Shown here: one piece after another, positions 42,732-50,897 of the stretch
How the letters are laid out: each line of letters opens with the position of its first letter
Position numbering within the stretch: the first letter of the stretch is position 1
Assembly: GCA_036832975.1 (NCBI GenBank)
Contig: DAITQM010000003.1
Location: forward strand, 62,001 to 126,000
Length of the DNA: 64,000 nt
Direction: 5' to 3'
Source of the DNA: DAITQM01 sp036832975
GTDB lineage: Bacteria > Pseudomonadota > Gammaproteobacteria > Xanthomonadales > Wenzhouxiangellaceae
Notes under the pieces: generated by a model
What the model saw: the letters and a program-made list of their open reading frames with translations, nothing else
The model's database searches: none
Told to the model about the DNA's origin: nothing
Made by a program: the position numbers and the translations under genes

Positions 42732-43669
42732 GCCGGACCCTGTCCGTCGGTGAAATGTTCGAAGCCTTGCGCAGCCGGCTGGCGCTCGACTGGCCGGCGC
42801 AATCCGCCCCCCTCGAGGCGCGGCACATCAGCAGTAAACAGGCCGGCGCGCGGCCGGCGCTGGTCGGCTATCTCAACCTGATCCATCCCAACCAGATCCA
42901 GGTGATCGGCCGGGAAGAAGTTGCCCACCTCGATACGCTGGAAGCCCGCCTGCGGTGGGCCAAGATCGCCGAAGTGATGAGTCACCAGCCGCTGTGCCTG
43001 ATCATCGCCGACCGCCTCGCGCCGCCCGACGACTTGCAGCAAGCCGCCACGGAAGCCGGCATTCCGCTGCTCCGTTCGCCGCGTTCGAGCTACGAACTGG
43101 TCAGCTATCTGCACTATTACCTGTCGCGGGCGCTGGCCCGTCGCACGACGCTGCACGGCGTGTTCATGGAGGTGTTCACGATCGGCGTGCTGATCAGCGG
43201 CGAGGCGGGGTGCGGCAAGAGCGAACTGGCGCTCGAACTTCTGACCCGCAACCATCGCCTGATCGCCGACGACGCGCCGGAATTCACGCAGATCTCGCCG
43301 GAAATCATCGACGGTTCGTGCCCGCCCGCCCTGCAGGACTGTCTCGAAGTGCGCGGCCTCGGGGTGCTCAATGTCCGCCAGATGTTCGGTGATTCGGCGA
43401 TCAAGGCGAACAAGTTCCTACGCCTGATCGTTCACCTTCACGTCCCTGAAGCCGGCCGCGACCTGCGGGCGATCGACCGCCTGCGCGGCGATATGAGCAC
43501 CCGCCGGGTCATCGACCTGGACATCCCGCAGATCACGATCCCGGTGCTCGCCGGCCGCAACCTGGCGGTCATCACCGAAGCCGCGGTCCGCGATTTCATG
43601 CTCAAAATGAAAGGCATCGACGCCGCCGCCGATTTCGTCCAACGCCACGCCCTGATGATGCGGTCATAA
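42728..43669 (+). CDS. hprK: HPr kinase/phosphorylase
   Basis: HprK phosphorylates HPr on Ser46 and removes the phosphate. The P-loop is SGEAGCGKSELA, and the HprK signature is seen in CLEVRGLGVLNVRQMFG. The N-terminal domain (about 1-130) is also present. The ATG at 42728 overlaps the ptsN stop. The HPr gene downstream has the target serine, so the kinase has a substrate in the same operon. Confidence 0.95.
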   Translation: MSRTLSVGEMFEALRSRLALDWPAQSAPLEARHISSKQAGARPALVGYLNLIHPNQIQVIGREEVAHLDTLEARLRWAKIAEVMSHQPLCLIIADRLAPPDDLQQAATEAGIPLLRSPRSSYELVSYLHYYLSRALARRTTLHGVFMEVFTIGVLISGEAGCGKSELALELLTRNHRLIADDAPEFTQISPEIIDGSCPPALQDCLEVRGLGVLNVRQMFGDSAIKANKFLRLIVHLHVPEAGRDLRAIDRLRGDMSTRRVIDLDIPQITIPVLAGRNLAVITEAAVRDFMLKMKGIDAAADFVQRHALMMRS

Positions 43670-43674
43670 ACCTC

Positions 43675-44088
43675 GTGAACGTCGGAATCCTGCTGCTCTC
43701 GCACGGTGCGATCGGCGCCTGTCTCAAAAAAGAAGCGGGGCGCATCATCGCCGCCGGCGATGACATTTCGGTGTTGGGGATCGCCGCCGGCGACCGCTGC
43801 GCCGATCTCGGGGCGCGCCTCGAACAGCGGATCGCCGAACTCGATCGCGGCGCCGGCGTGCTGGTCCTCGCCGACCTCGAAGGCGCCACGCCGTGCAACG
43901 CCGTGCTCAACGTGGTCCACCGATTGTCGCCCGGCAACCGGACGCGCGTCGTCACTGGGCTTAACCTGCCGATGCTGCTCAAGGTGCTCACTTACCGCAG
44001 CGAACCGCTCGACAAGCTGGCCGAACTGGCGGTCAGCGGCGGCGCCGGCGGCATCCATCAGGAGACCGCCGCGGAGCCGTTGCGGTGA
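43675..44088 (+). CDS. PTS mannose-type EIIA domain protein
   Basis: This 137-residue single-domain EIIA of the mannose/fructose family starts at a GTG. The phosphorylated His10 is in LLLSHGAIG. No EIIB, EIIC or EIID gene accompanies it, so it is likely a regulatory acceptor in the HPr chain rather than part of a sugar permease. It overlaps the HPr gene by 4 nt. Confidence 0.9.
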   Translation: MNVGILLLSHGAIGACLKKEAGRIIAAGDDISVLGIAAGDRCADLGARLEQRIAELDRGAGVLVLADLEGATPCNAVLNVVHRLSPGNRTRVVTGLNLPMLLKVLTYRSEPLDKLAELAVSGGAGGIHQETAAEPLR

Positions 44089-44354
44089 TCCGCCGCAAAG
44101 TCGTGATCCAGAACCGTCTCGGCCTGCATGCCCGCGCCGCCGGCAAGCTGGTTGCCGAAGCGGCGCGCCATGAGGGCGAAATCTGGCTGGTGCGCGACGG
44201 CCGGCGGGTCAACGCCAAATCGATCATGGGGATCTTGATGCTGGCGGCCGGTAAAGGCACTGAGTTGATCATCGAAGCCGAGGACCCCGGCGGGCAGCAA
44301 GCCTGCACCGCCCTGGCACGGTTGATCGCCGCGCGCTTCGGCGAAGACGACTGA
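44085..44354 (+). CDS. ptsH: Phosphocarrier protein HPr
   Basis: HPr carries phosphate from EI to EIIA proteins. Both key residues are visible: His15 in RLGLHARAA and Ser46 in NAKSIMGILMLAA, the latter the target of HprK. The protein has 89 residues and starts at GTG within the end of the EIIA gene. Its stop overlaps the ptsI ATG by one base. Confidence 0.95.
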   Translation: MIRRKVVIQNRLGLHARAAGKLVAEAARHEGEIWLVRDGRRVNAKSIMGILMLAAGKGTELIIEAEDPGGQQACTALARLIAARFGEDD

Positions 44355-46117
44355 TGCTCGCCCTGTCCGGAATTTCGTTGTCCTCCGGTATCGCCCTCGG
44401 CCGGGCGCACCGGCTCAAACCGCGCGAATTGGAAATTCCGCGGCGCACGCTCACCGCCGGCGACATCGAAACCGAAGTCGCCCGTTTTCATGCCGCGGTC
44501 GATGCCACGCGCCGCCATCTCGACGAATTGATCGCCAACCTCGAAAAAAAGGCGCCGGGGGCGCACGCCACCGCACACGAATTTCTCGACACCCATCGTT
44601 TGTTATTGCGCGATCCGGAAATCATCGACGGCACCGTCGCCTCGATCCGCGAGACGGCGTGCAACGCCGAGTGGGCGGTCCAAGCGCGGCAGACCGCCAT
44701 CGCCGAAACGTTCGCCGAGATCGAGGATCCCTATCTCAAAGCACGGATCGAAGACATCGAACACGTCACCCGGCTCATCATCGAAGCCCTGACCGACGGC
44801 CGCGCCCCGGTATTGCTCAACAGCCCGCGATTGCGCGGCGGTGCCGGAGACCTGGCCGGCCGCATTGTCGTCACCCGGATGCTCAGCCCGCCGGAAGTCA
44901 CGCTGCTGCACCAGCACGGCGTCAGCGCCCTGGTCCTCGAGCAAGGCAGTTCGTTCGCCCACGCCGCGATCCTGGCCCGCAGCCTCGGCATCCCGGCGCT
45001 GATCGGCGTCCATTCGGCGCTCGCCCTGCTCGCCGAGGACGACGAACTGATTCTCGACGGCCACTATGGCGTGCTGTTCGTGATGCACCCCGAACGCCTG
45101 CGCCGCCACTACCACGACAAACTGCACGACCAACGCTTCCACGCCGGAGCCGGTTTAGACGCCGGCACGCCGGTCAGAACCAAGGACGGAATCGCCCTCG
45201 AGATTTATCTCAACACCGAGGATCCGGCGGACATCGCCCCGCCGCGCGGCGCCGGTTTAGCCGGCGTCGGCCTGATGCGCACCGAGTTTCTGTTTCTCGA
45301 TCGCAGTCCGGCGGACGAAGAAACGCAACTGGCGCAATACCGCGCCATGCTCGCCGCCGGCAACGGCCGGCCGGTGACCATCCGCACCCTGGATATCGGT
45401 GGCGACAAACCGCTCGCCGGCTACAAACCGGTCGGCGGCGGTGAAAACCCGGCGCTCGGCCTGCGCGCCGTGCGCCTGACCTTGCACCATTCCGAATTCA
45501 TGCGCCGGCAACTGCGGGCCTTGTTGCGCGCCGCTTGCGACGCGCCGCTGCGTATCCTGCTGCCGCTGATCACCACCGCCGGCGAAATCAGGCTGGTCCG
45601 CCACATGATGCAGCAACTCCTGGCCGACCTGCCGGCCGCCGAGCGCCCGCCGGCCGAGCATCTGGCGCTCGGCGCGATGATCGAAACCCCGGCCGCGGCG
45701 CTGGCCATCCACACCCTGCTGCCCGAAGTCGATTTCATCGCCATCGGGACCAACGACCTGAGCCAGTACACGCTGGCCGCCGACCGCCTCGACCCCGCCG
45801 TCGGTTACCTGTACGATCCCCTGCACCCGGCGCTGTTGAAACTGATCGCGCACGTGATCGAACAAGCGCGCGAACGCGGGGTACCCGTCTCGCTGTGCGG
45901 CGAAATGGCCGCCGAGCCGAAATACGCCGGTGTACTGGTCGGGCTCGGCCTGCGCGCCTTCAGCGTCCACGCCGGCGCCGTCGCCGAACTCGCCCACCGC
46001 CTGCGCACACTCGACGCCAGCCGCTGCCGCAGCCTCGTACAACGCGCCCTGCAAGACCCCAAACTCGACCCCCAGACCCTGCTCGCCGCCCTCGACGACA
46101 ACCTACCGCCAACCTGA
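44354..46117 (+). CDS. ptsI: Phosphoenolpyruvate-protein phosphotransferase (EI)
   Basis: EI takes phosphate from phosphoenolpyruvate and passes it to HPr. The phosphorylated residue is His203 in SSFAHAAILARSLGIP. The PEP-binding barrel has GLMRTEFLFLDR, IGTNDLSQYTLAADR and the catalytic cysteine in VSLCGEMAAEPKY. It lacks the GAF domain of PtsP and has 587 residues. It ends the operon that begins with the LPS genes or rpoN. Confidence 0.96.
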   Translation: MLALSGISLSSGIALGRAHRLKPRELEIPRRTLTAGDIETEVARFHAAVDATRRHLDELIANLEKKAPGAHATAHEFLDTHRLLLRDPEIIDGTVASIRETACNAEWAVQARQTAIAETFAEIEDPYLKARIEDIEHVTRLIIEALTDGRAPVLLNSPRLRGGAGDLAGRIVVTRMLSPPEVTLLHQHGVSALVLEQGSSFAHAAILARSLGIPALIGVHSALALLAEDDELILDGHYGVLFVMHPERLRRHYHDKLHDQRFHAGAGLDAGTPVRTKDGIALEIYLNTEDPADIAPPRGAGLAGVGLMRTEFLFLDRSPADEETQLAQYRAMLAAGNGRPVTIRTLDIGGDKPLAGYKPVGGGENPALGLRAVRLTLHHSEFMRRQLRALLRAACDAPLRILLPLITTAGEIRLVRHMMQQLLADLPAAERPPAEHLALGAMIETPAAALAIHTLLPEVDFIAIGTNDLSQYTLAADRLDPAVGYLYDPLHPALLKLIAHVIEQARERGVPVSLCGEMAAEPKYAGVLVGLGLRAFSVHAGAVAELAHRLRTLDASRCRSLVQRALQDPKLDPQTLLAALDDNLPPT

Positions 46118-46184
46118 AGATCCCCGGTGACACCCAACCCGGCGTATACGAAAACCACCGGCCGTCACCCGTACTCTACGAAGT

Positions 46185-46274
46185 TCATACCCCCTTCCCG
46201 ACCTTCCCCCTACCAGGGGGAAGGAGAAGCTCATACCCCCTTCCCGACCTTCCCCCTACCAGGGGGAAGGAGAA
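46185..46274. repeat. Two tandem copies of a 46-bp hairpin unit
   Basis: Units start at 46185 and 46231; 44 bp of each are identical. Each contains the palindrome CCTTCCCCCT-ACC-AGGGGGAAGG, a 10-bp stem that could act in transcript ending or stability after ptsI. Similar C-rich hairpins are common between genes in proteobacteria. Confidence 0.8.
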
Positions 46275-46318
46275 ATGCGGCCCCCCGCTTGCGGGGGAGG
46301 GTTGGGAGGGGGTGCCTT

Positions 46319-46401
46319 TACCCAATCGTTGCATAAATTTTGCGCGATTTACTTAAAACCACGACCGAGAATTCTGGCGAATTTATGCAACTATTGGGTA
46401 T
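46319..46401. repeat. 83-bp element with 20-bp terminal inverted repeats
   Basis: The ends read ACCCAATCGTTGCATAAAT and, inverted, ACCCAATAGTTGCATAAAT, with one mismatch. About 40 bp of unrelated sequence lies between. It could be a tiny non-autonomous element or a regulatory hairpin. A 12-bp match to one end (CAACTATTGGGT) occurs near 3171-3182. Confidence 0.65.
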
Positions 46402-46429
46402 ACTTCCGCAGGTACCGCAGCCGCCGTAC

Positions 46430-46586
46430 TAGCAGGTTGTTGAAAAACGCCATCCTGGCGTTTTTCAACGTCGCTTGCGAAAGGCGCGACTTGCGCTGCG
46501 CTCCCGAAATCAGCCGCTAAGGAGCGCCTGATTTCGCCGGGCCATCCGTGGCCCGGATTAGCAGGCTGTTTTTCAACAGCCTGCTA
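46430..46586. repeat. Dispersed hairpin repeat, full copy C (inverted)
   Basis: This is a complete copy in the opposite orientation to copy B, with the same series of stems. The outer ends (TAGCAGGTTGTTGAAAAA and TTTTTCAACAGCCTGCTA) form terminal inverted repeats. Confidence 0.85.
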
Positions 46587-46702
46587 GGGCGGTTACCGGC
46601 TCAGGCCGCAGGCGATCCAGTTCTGGTGCGGCACCGAATTTTGCCTGCTCGGGCGCCACCTCTACGAACCCGGCGAGGATGATCGAAGCGTATGCTGTAT
46701 CC

Positions 46703-47536
46703 ATGACGCATGGCCCGCGACGTATTGTCTGCCTGACCGAGGAGCCGACCGAAACGCTGTATCGGCTCGGCGAAGCCGAGCGCATCGTCGGCATTTCCGG
46801 CTTCACCGTGCGCCCGCCGCGGGCACGCCGGGAGAAGCCCAAGGTCAGCGCCTTCACGTCGGCGAAAATCGGCGAGATCCTCAGGCTCGAGCCGGACTTG
46901 GCGATCGGGTTTTCCGACATCCAGGCCGACATCGCCGCCGAACTCGTTCGCCACGGGGTGGAGGTGTGGATCGCCAACCACCGCAGCGTGGCCGGCATTC
47001 TCGATTATGTGCGCCGGCTCGGCGCCCTGGTCGGGGTTGCCGGGCGGGCGCAGGCCCTGGCCGAGGAGTTCGAGCGCGGTCTGGAGGATATCGCCGCCCA
47101 GGCGGCAACCCTGCCGCGCCGGCCGCGCGTCTATTTCGAGGAGTGGGACGATCCGCCGATCTCCGGTATCGGCTGGGTGGCGGAGCTGATTCGGATCGCC
47201 GGCGGGGACGATATCTTCCCCGAACTTGCGAAGAAATCACTAGCAAAAGACAGAATCATCGCCGATCAGGACGAGATCGTGCGTCGTGCGCCGGACCTGG
47301 TCCTGGGCTCCTGGTGCGGCAAGCGGTTCCGTCCGGAACGGGTCGCCGCGCGGCCTGGATGGAACGCGATTCCCGCCGTACGCACGGGCGAGCTGCACGA
47401 AATCAAGTCGCCGATCATCCTCCAGCCCGGTCCGGCGGCGTTGACCGATGGCGTGCAAGCGATGGCCAAGCTTTTCAGAGCGTGGGCTGGCTGGGGTCTC
47501 GGCCATCGTCCAGGCGCTCGCCCAACCAGTCGATGA
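46703..47536 (+). CDS. BtuF-like cobalamin/metal-chelate binding protein without signal peptide
   Basis: The protein has the helical-backbone fold of class III substrate-binding proteins: RRIVCLTEEPTETLYRLG, VGISGFTVRPP and LRLEPDLAIGFSDIQADIA match the BtuF/FecB pattern. It starts with MTHGPRR and has no signal peptide, which is also true of a group of cytoplasmic cobalamin-binding proteins found widely in proteobacteria. No ABC transporter partner is nearby. The 3' end is fused to a remnant of transposase DNA on the opposite strand, so the last 20 residues or so may be non-native. Confidence 0.8.
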   Translation: MTHGPRRIVCLTEEPTETLYRLGEAERIVGISGFTVRPPRARREKPKVSAFTSAKIGEILRLEPDLAIGFSDIQADIAAELVRHGVEVWIANHRSVAGILDYVRRLGALVGVAGRAQALAEEFERGLEDIAAQAATLPRRPRVYFEEWDDPPISGIGWVAELIRIAGGDDIFPELAKKSLAKDRIIADQDEIVRRAPDLVLGSWCGKRFRPERVAARPGWNAIPAVRTGELHEIKSPIILQPGPAALTDGVQAMAKLFRAWAGWGLGHRPGARPTSR

Positions 47537-47600
47537 TTCCGAGCCGGTCCATGAGCTCACGCTGGATCAGCGCACCGGCCTCGCCGGTCAAATGCCAGGT
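47475..47600 (-). pseudogene. IS1380-type transposase remnant
   Basis: The minus strand encodes HLTGEAGALIQRELMDRLG followed by IIDWLGERLDDGRDPSQP, which resembles the N-terminal portion of IS1380-family transposases. Only about 40 codons survive, with a stop after SQPTL. It overlaps the end of the BtuF-like gene and starts directly after the stop codon of the Cys-rich gene. Confidence 0.5.
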
Positions 47601-48272
47601 TCATTGGGTATAAAAATCTGCGCCGGTTTCGCAACAGGTGCCACAGGCGCAACATGCCACTGCTCCACAACAGGTCATGTTGCCACCGTTCGGACAAGGC
47701 GAGGAGCAGCAGCCCGGTGCAGATGCAAGTGGTGTCACACCTGAGCTGAATGTCAACGCATTCTGCGCAGCAATGGGTGTCACTGCTGTGTGCATGCTCG
47801 GGCAATCTGTCTTCACCATGTCTGCGAATTTATGCCTGATGGCCTGACCTTTGCTGATTTCCACCTCAAAATCCACTGACCCTGACTCTTCATCCACAGT
47901 GACCAACCCAACATGACCTGGTTGCAATACCAGCCTTGGCTCGCCAATGACAGACCAGCGCGCAGCGTCCTTGCTTAACACCATCATGTCGAGCATCACG
48001 GCATCGCCACCTGCCTGCAGGTGATACGGATTGGTGAGCACACGCAGCTCGAGATCAGGCATGCTGTCATGTCCGCTCACCGAGACCCTTGCTGGAAAGC
48101 CTGGAACTACGGTAATCGTCGCTGGACCAAAAGCAATGGTCTCACTGGAAACCTTGAGCACGACATCATAGGTGGGCAGGAAGCCCTCCTCTTCCTCGGC
48201 CTGCAGTGGACAAACAATACAGCTGAAAACCACCATAACGATCCACTGAACCCTTGTGTAAAAACGCTCCAT
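47601..48272 (-). CDS. Secreted protein with Cys-rich C-terminal tail, unknown function
   Basis: The 223-residue product has a signal peptide (VMVVFSCIVCPLQA) followed by an acidic EEEE stretch. The middle (about 30-140) is beta-rich and looks like a small sandwich domain. The last 35 residues hold ten cysteines, mostly in CC pairs (PGCCSSPCPNGG, TCCGAVACCACGTCC). This pattern could bind metal, form dense disulfides or serve as a precursor peptide; none can be shown. Base composition is visibly less GC-rich than the neighbours, which suggests transfer. The upstream region is cut by an IS91 end. Confidence 0.6.
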   Translation of the reverse strand: MERFYTRVQWIVMVVFSCIVCPLQAEEEEGFLPTYDVVLKVSSETIAFGPATITVVPGFPARVSVSGHDSMPDLELRVLTNPYHLQAGGDAVMLDMMVLSKDAARWSVIGEPRLVLQPGHVGLVTVDEESGSVDFEVEISKGQAIRHKFADMVKTDCPSMHTAVTPIAAQNALTFSSGVTPLASAPGCCSSPCPNGGNMTCCGAVACCACGTCCETGADFYTQ

Positions 48273-48396
48273 TGCATAACCTCTTTTGGCATGATGACAA
48301 AACACCCATGACCATCACTACACCCCCCAGAAACAACAATCAACCAGTCAGCAATCAACTCTGCGTATGCGTGCGTATAGGAGCGTAGCGTAAAGG

Positions 48397-49177
48397 GCGT
48401 AAAGGAAGTATAAGCACCCTATTTCCTGATTTCCAGCGGTATCCGGGCGGTATCCGGAGCCGTGCCTGACCGGCCCCGGACCCTTTCCAAAACCCCAAGC
48501 ACGCCGAATTCCGTCCGGTTCTGCCCTGTCGGCGGCAATCCAGCATCCCATGTACCCTCGTTTCTGCCGGCGCGGGCCGATCCAGCACGAGCGCCGCCGG
48601 GCCGCGCACGGATGGAGTGCGGCCTGAAATTGATTTCCTGCGGTTCAGTGAAGCAAGCCGACTGGCCCGGTCGGCGGCGCCCAGCTTTCCGGCCAGAGGC
48701 CGGGGAGATCCTTTTTGGCCAGGTGATTCAGGATTCGCTCGATGACCGGCGGGTCTTCGATACACGCGATGACCTTGACGGCCCCACCGCACTTTGGGCA
48801 CCTGTCCACATCGACTTGGAATACGCGCTTGAGGCGTTGCGCCCAGCGCATCGCCGCCTGTCGCTCGGCCGGCGTCCGGTCCTCTTCTCGCGCCGGCGCG
48901 GTGGGCGTGGCGCTTCGGCCCCGGCGGGCCGGCGTGATCCGGGCGCGGTACGGGCTGTTGGGTGCGAACACCCCGTGGAACCGAGTGAGGTTCAGGCGCG
49001 GCGGGGGAACGAGCGCGGCCAGCCGCGCGATGAAGTCCAGCGGCTCGAAGATCACGTGCGTGGTGCCGTCGCGGTATGGCGTCTTCAGCGAGTAGCCGAT
49101 GTCGCCGCGCGGGGTGAGGAACAGCCGCTTTTCCGACACCGGCGGGCGGCAGATGTAGCGGCACAGGCGTTCGAGTT
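48397..49177 (-). mobile_element. IS91-family element, copy 1, truncated at transposase 5' side
   Basis: This copy runs from the common end GCGTAAAGGAAGTATAAGC to a break inside the transposase gene. It differs from copies 2-4 at scattered bases, so it is older or from another source. The 248 bp after the transposase stop should be the replication-origin end. Confidence 0.85.
48645..49177 (-). pseudogene. IS91 transposase, C-terminal fragment (copy 1)
   Basis: About 177 codons remain, starting at KLERLCRYICRPP, which includes the conserved active-site tyrosine region. They end like the full transposase, with a zinc-ribbon-like DVDRCPKCGGAVKVIACIE near the C-terminus. The HUH domain and N-terminal zinc finger are missing. 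Confidence 0.85.
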
Positions 49178-49373
49178 TGCTCCGCCGGCCCTGCCGCTGT
49201 CCGTCAGGAAGACCTCCGTCATTGTACCGGTAAATCGGGAAAACCGAGTACAACTACTCAGCACTTTTTGACTTCAAGCTGTCAGAATCGGCGCCGCAAA
49301 CCCATTATCGACTCTCCGGGAGCCCCAAGTGATCCGGTTTTTTTCTTCCGCCTGCCGTCGAGTAACATAAGTT

Positions 49374-50633
49374 ATGGCTTCGGTAGTAATCAGCATTATC
49401 AGCCTGCTGCTGGGTATCGGCATCCTGCTGCTCGGCCACGGGCTGATCGGCACGGTGCTGACGTTGCGGGCGGCGGCGGAACAGTATTCCGATATGCTGA
49501 TCGGCCTGATTATGGCCGCCTATTTCGTTGGCTATATCGTGGGCACCTTTTATTGTCCGAGACTGATCAACCGGGTCGGCCATATCCGCGCGTTCGCGGT
49601 GGTGGCGGCCGTCAGCGCCGTGATCATCATCGCTCACGGGTTTTTCGTCGATCCCTGGGTCTGGCTGACCGGCCGCCTTGTCTTCGGCGCCTGTGTGGTC
49701 AGCGTGTACATGATTGTCGAGAGCTGGCTGAACAGCCGCACCGACAACGCGCTGCGCGGACGGGTCTTCGCGATTTACACCATTGTCACGCTGTCCGCGC
49801 TGGCCGCCGGACAGTTTCTGCTGCTCGCCGGCGACATACGCACGCTCGAGCTTTTCGCGCTGGCCGGCGCGCTGTTCAGCCTCAGCCTGGTACCGATCGC
49901 GCTGACGAAAATCGCCGAACCCGCGCCCGTGCCGGTGGTGCAGGTGGACCTGAAAGGGCTTTACGCCCTTGCCCCGCTGGCGTTGATTGCCAGTCTGCTG
50001 GCGGGAGTAGTCAGCAGTGCGTTCTTCTCGCTGGGGCCGCTGTTTGCGCACGATATGGGCCTGGCCGAGGGGGCCGTGGCGCTCTTTATGGCGGCCACGA
50101 TCGCCGGCGGCGCGTTGTTTCAGTGGCCACTGGGACGCTGGTCGGACCGCATTGACCGGCGGCGGGTGTTGATGCTGGCCGGTTTCGGCGCGGCCGTGGC
50201 CGCCGCTGCGATGGTCCCCGCCGGCAATACATCGCCGCCGGCGTTGATGCTGCTCGCCGTGGTCTACGGCGGTCTGGCTTTTGCGGTGTATCCGTTGAGC
50301 GTCGCCCTCGCCAACGATCAGGTCAGTTCCGGCGGCGACGCGGTCGGGATCAGCGGCAGCCTGCTGCTGGCGTACGGGCTCGGCGCCACGGCGGGACCGT
50401 TGCTGGCCGGCGGCTTAATGGAAGTCGCCGGCCCGGACGGGCTGGTCTGGTTTTTCGCCGGCTGCTGGCTGGTGCTCGGCGCCGCCGCCTTGCAGGCCCT
50501 GTGGCGCAGAACGCCGGCGGTCGCCGGTGAGAAGGAAGCGTTTATGCCGATGACACGGACCTCCCCGGTCGCACTGGAAGCGCAGATCGAGGCTCAGCAC
50601 GAGGCGACCGCTTCCGAAACAGCTTCCTCCTGA
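49374..50633 (+). CDS. MFS transporter, YcaD-like
   Basis: This 419-residue inner-membrane protein has about twelve predicted helices and fits the major facilitator superfamily. Signature pieces include the loop after helix 2 (YCPRLINRVGHIRAFA), WLTGRLVFGACVVSVYMIVE and QWPLGRWSDRIDRRRVL, the last being the second-half loop motif. It resembles the YcaD/YfkF-type transporters of unknown substrate. A hydrophilic tail of about 40 residues follows helix 12. It lies between IS91 copy 1 and a broken ppc. Confidence 0.85.
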   Translation: MASVVISIISLLLGIGILLLGHGLIGTVLTLRAAAEQYSDMLIGLIMAAYFVGYIVGTFYCPRLINRVGHIRAFAVVAAVSAVIIIAHGFFVDPWVWLTGRLVFGACVVSVYMIVESWLNSRTDNALRGRVFAIYTIVTLSALAAGQFLLLAGDIRTLELFALAGALFSLSLVPIALTKIAEPAPVPVVQVDLKGLYALAPLALIASLLAGVVSSAFFSLGPLFAHDMGLAEGAVALFMAATIAGGALFQWPLGRWSDRIDRRRVLMLAGFGAAVAAAAMVPAGNTSPPALMLLAVVYGGLAFAVYPLSVALANDQVSSGGDAVGISGSLLLAYGLGATAGPLLAGGLMEVAGPDGLVWFFAGCWLVLGAAALQALWRRTPAVAGEKEAFMPMTRTSPVALEAQIEAQHEATASETASS

Positions 50634-50730
50634 AGTGACAGCGGCATACAGTCGGGACTGCGCGGATTGCGCGGGTGCGTTTCGTTATCCGCTGCGGGGG
50701 TTGACCGACAGGCTTTTCATGCCGTTCCAT

Positions 50731-50834
50731 CCTGAAGGAAGAAAATACTAATTCCAATTCGGCGGCCTGCGGTGCGCCTCAGCCTGAAGGAAGAAAATAC
50801 TAATTCCAATTCGGCGGCCTGCGGTGCGCCTCAG
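50731..50834. repeat. Perfect 52-bp tandem duplication upstream of ppc
   Basis: Two identical 52-bp units (50731-50782, 50783-50834) lie between the MFS gene and the ppc fragment. Each includes the A-rich AGGAAGAAAATACTAATTCC. The exact identity suggests a recent event. Confidence 0.9.
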
Positions 50835-50897
50835 GCAAGTAAGAATTTGTCAATCGCGTTATAATGCCGCGCTTTGCGCACGGTATTTGTCAGACTT

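Larger units (their letters stand above)
46118..46702. other. Non-coding region with stacked repeats after ptsI
   Basis: This stretch of nearly 600 bp holds a 46-bp tandem duplication, a short GC stem (46282-46297), an 83-bp element with terminal inverted repeats and a full dispersed hairpin repeat. No gene is supported. It marks the left border of the accessory island. Confidence 0.7.

Noticed and set aside
50731..50834. CRISPR-like repeat
   Set aside because: Two adjacent 52-bp units have no spacers between them, and no cas gene is in the window.
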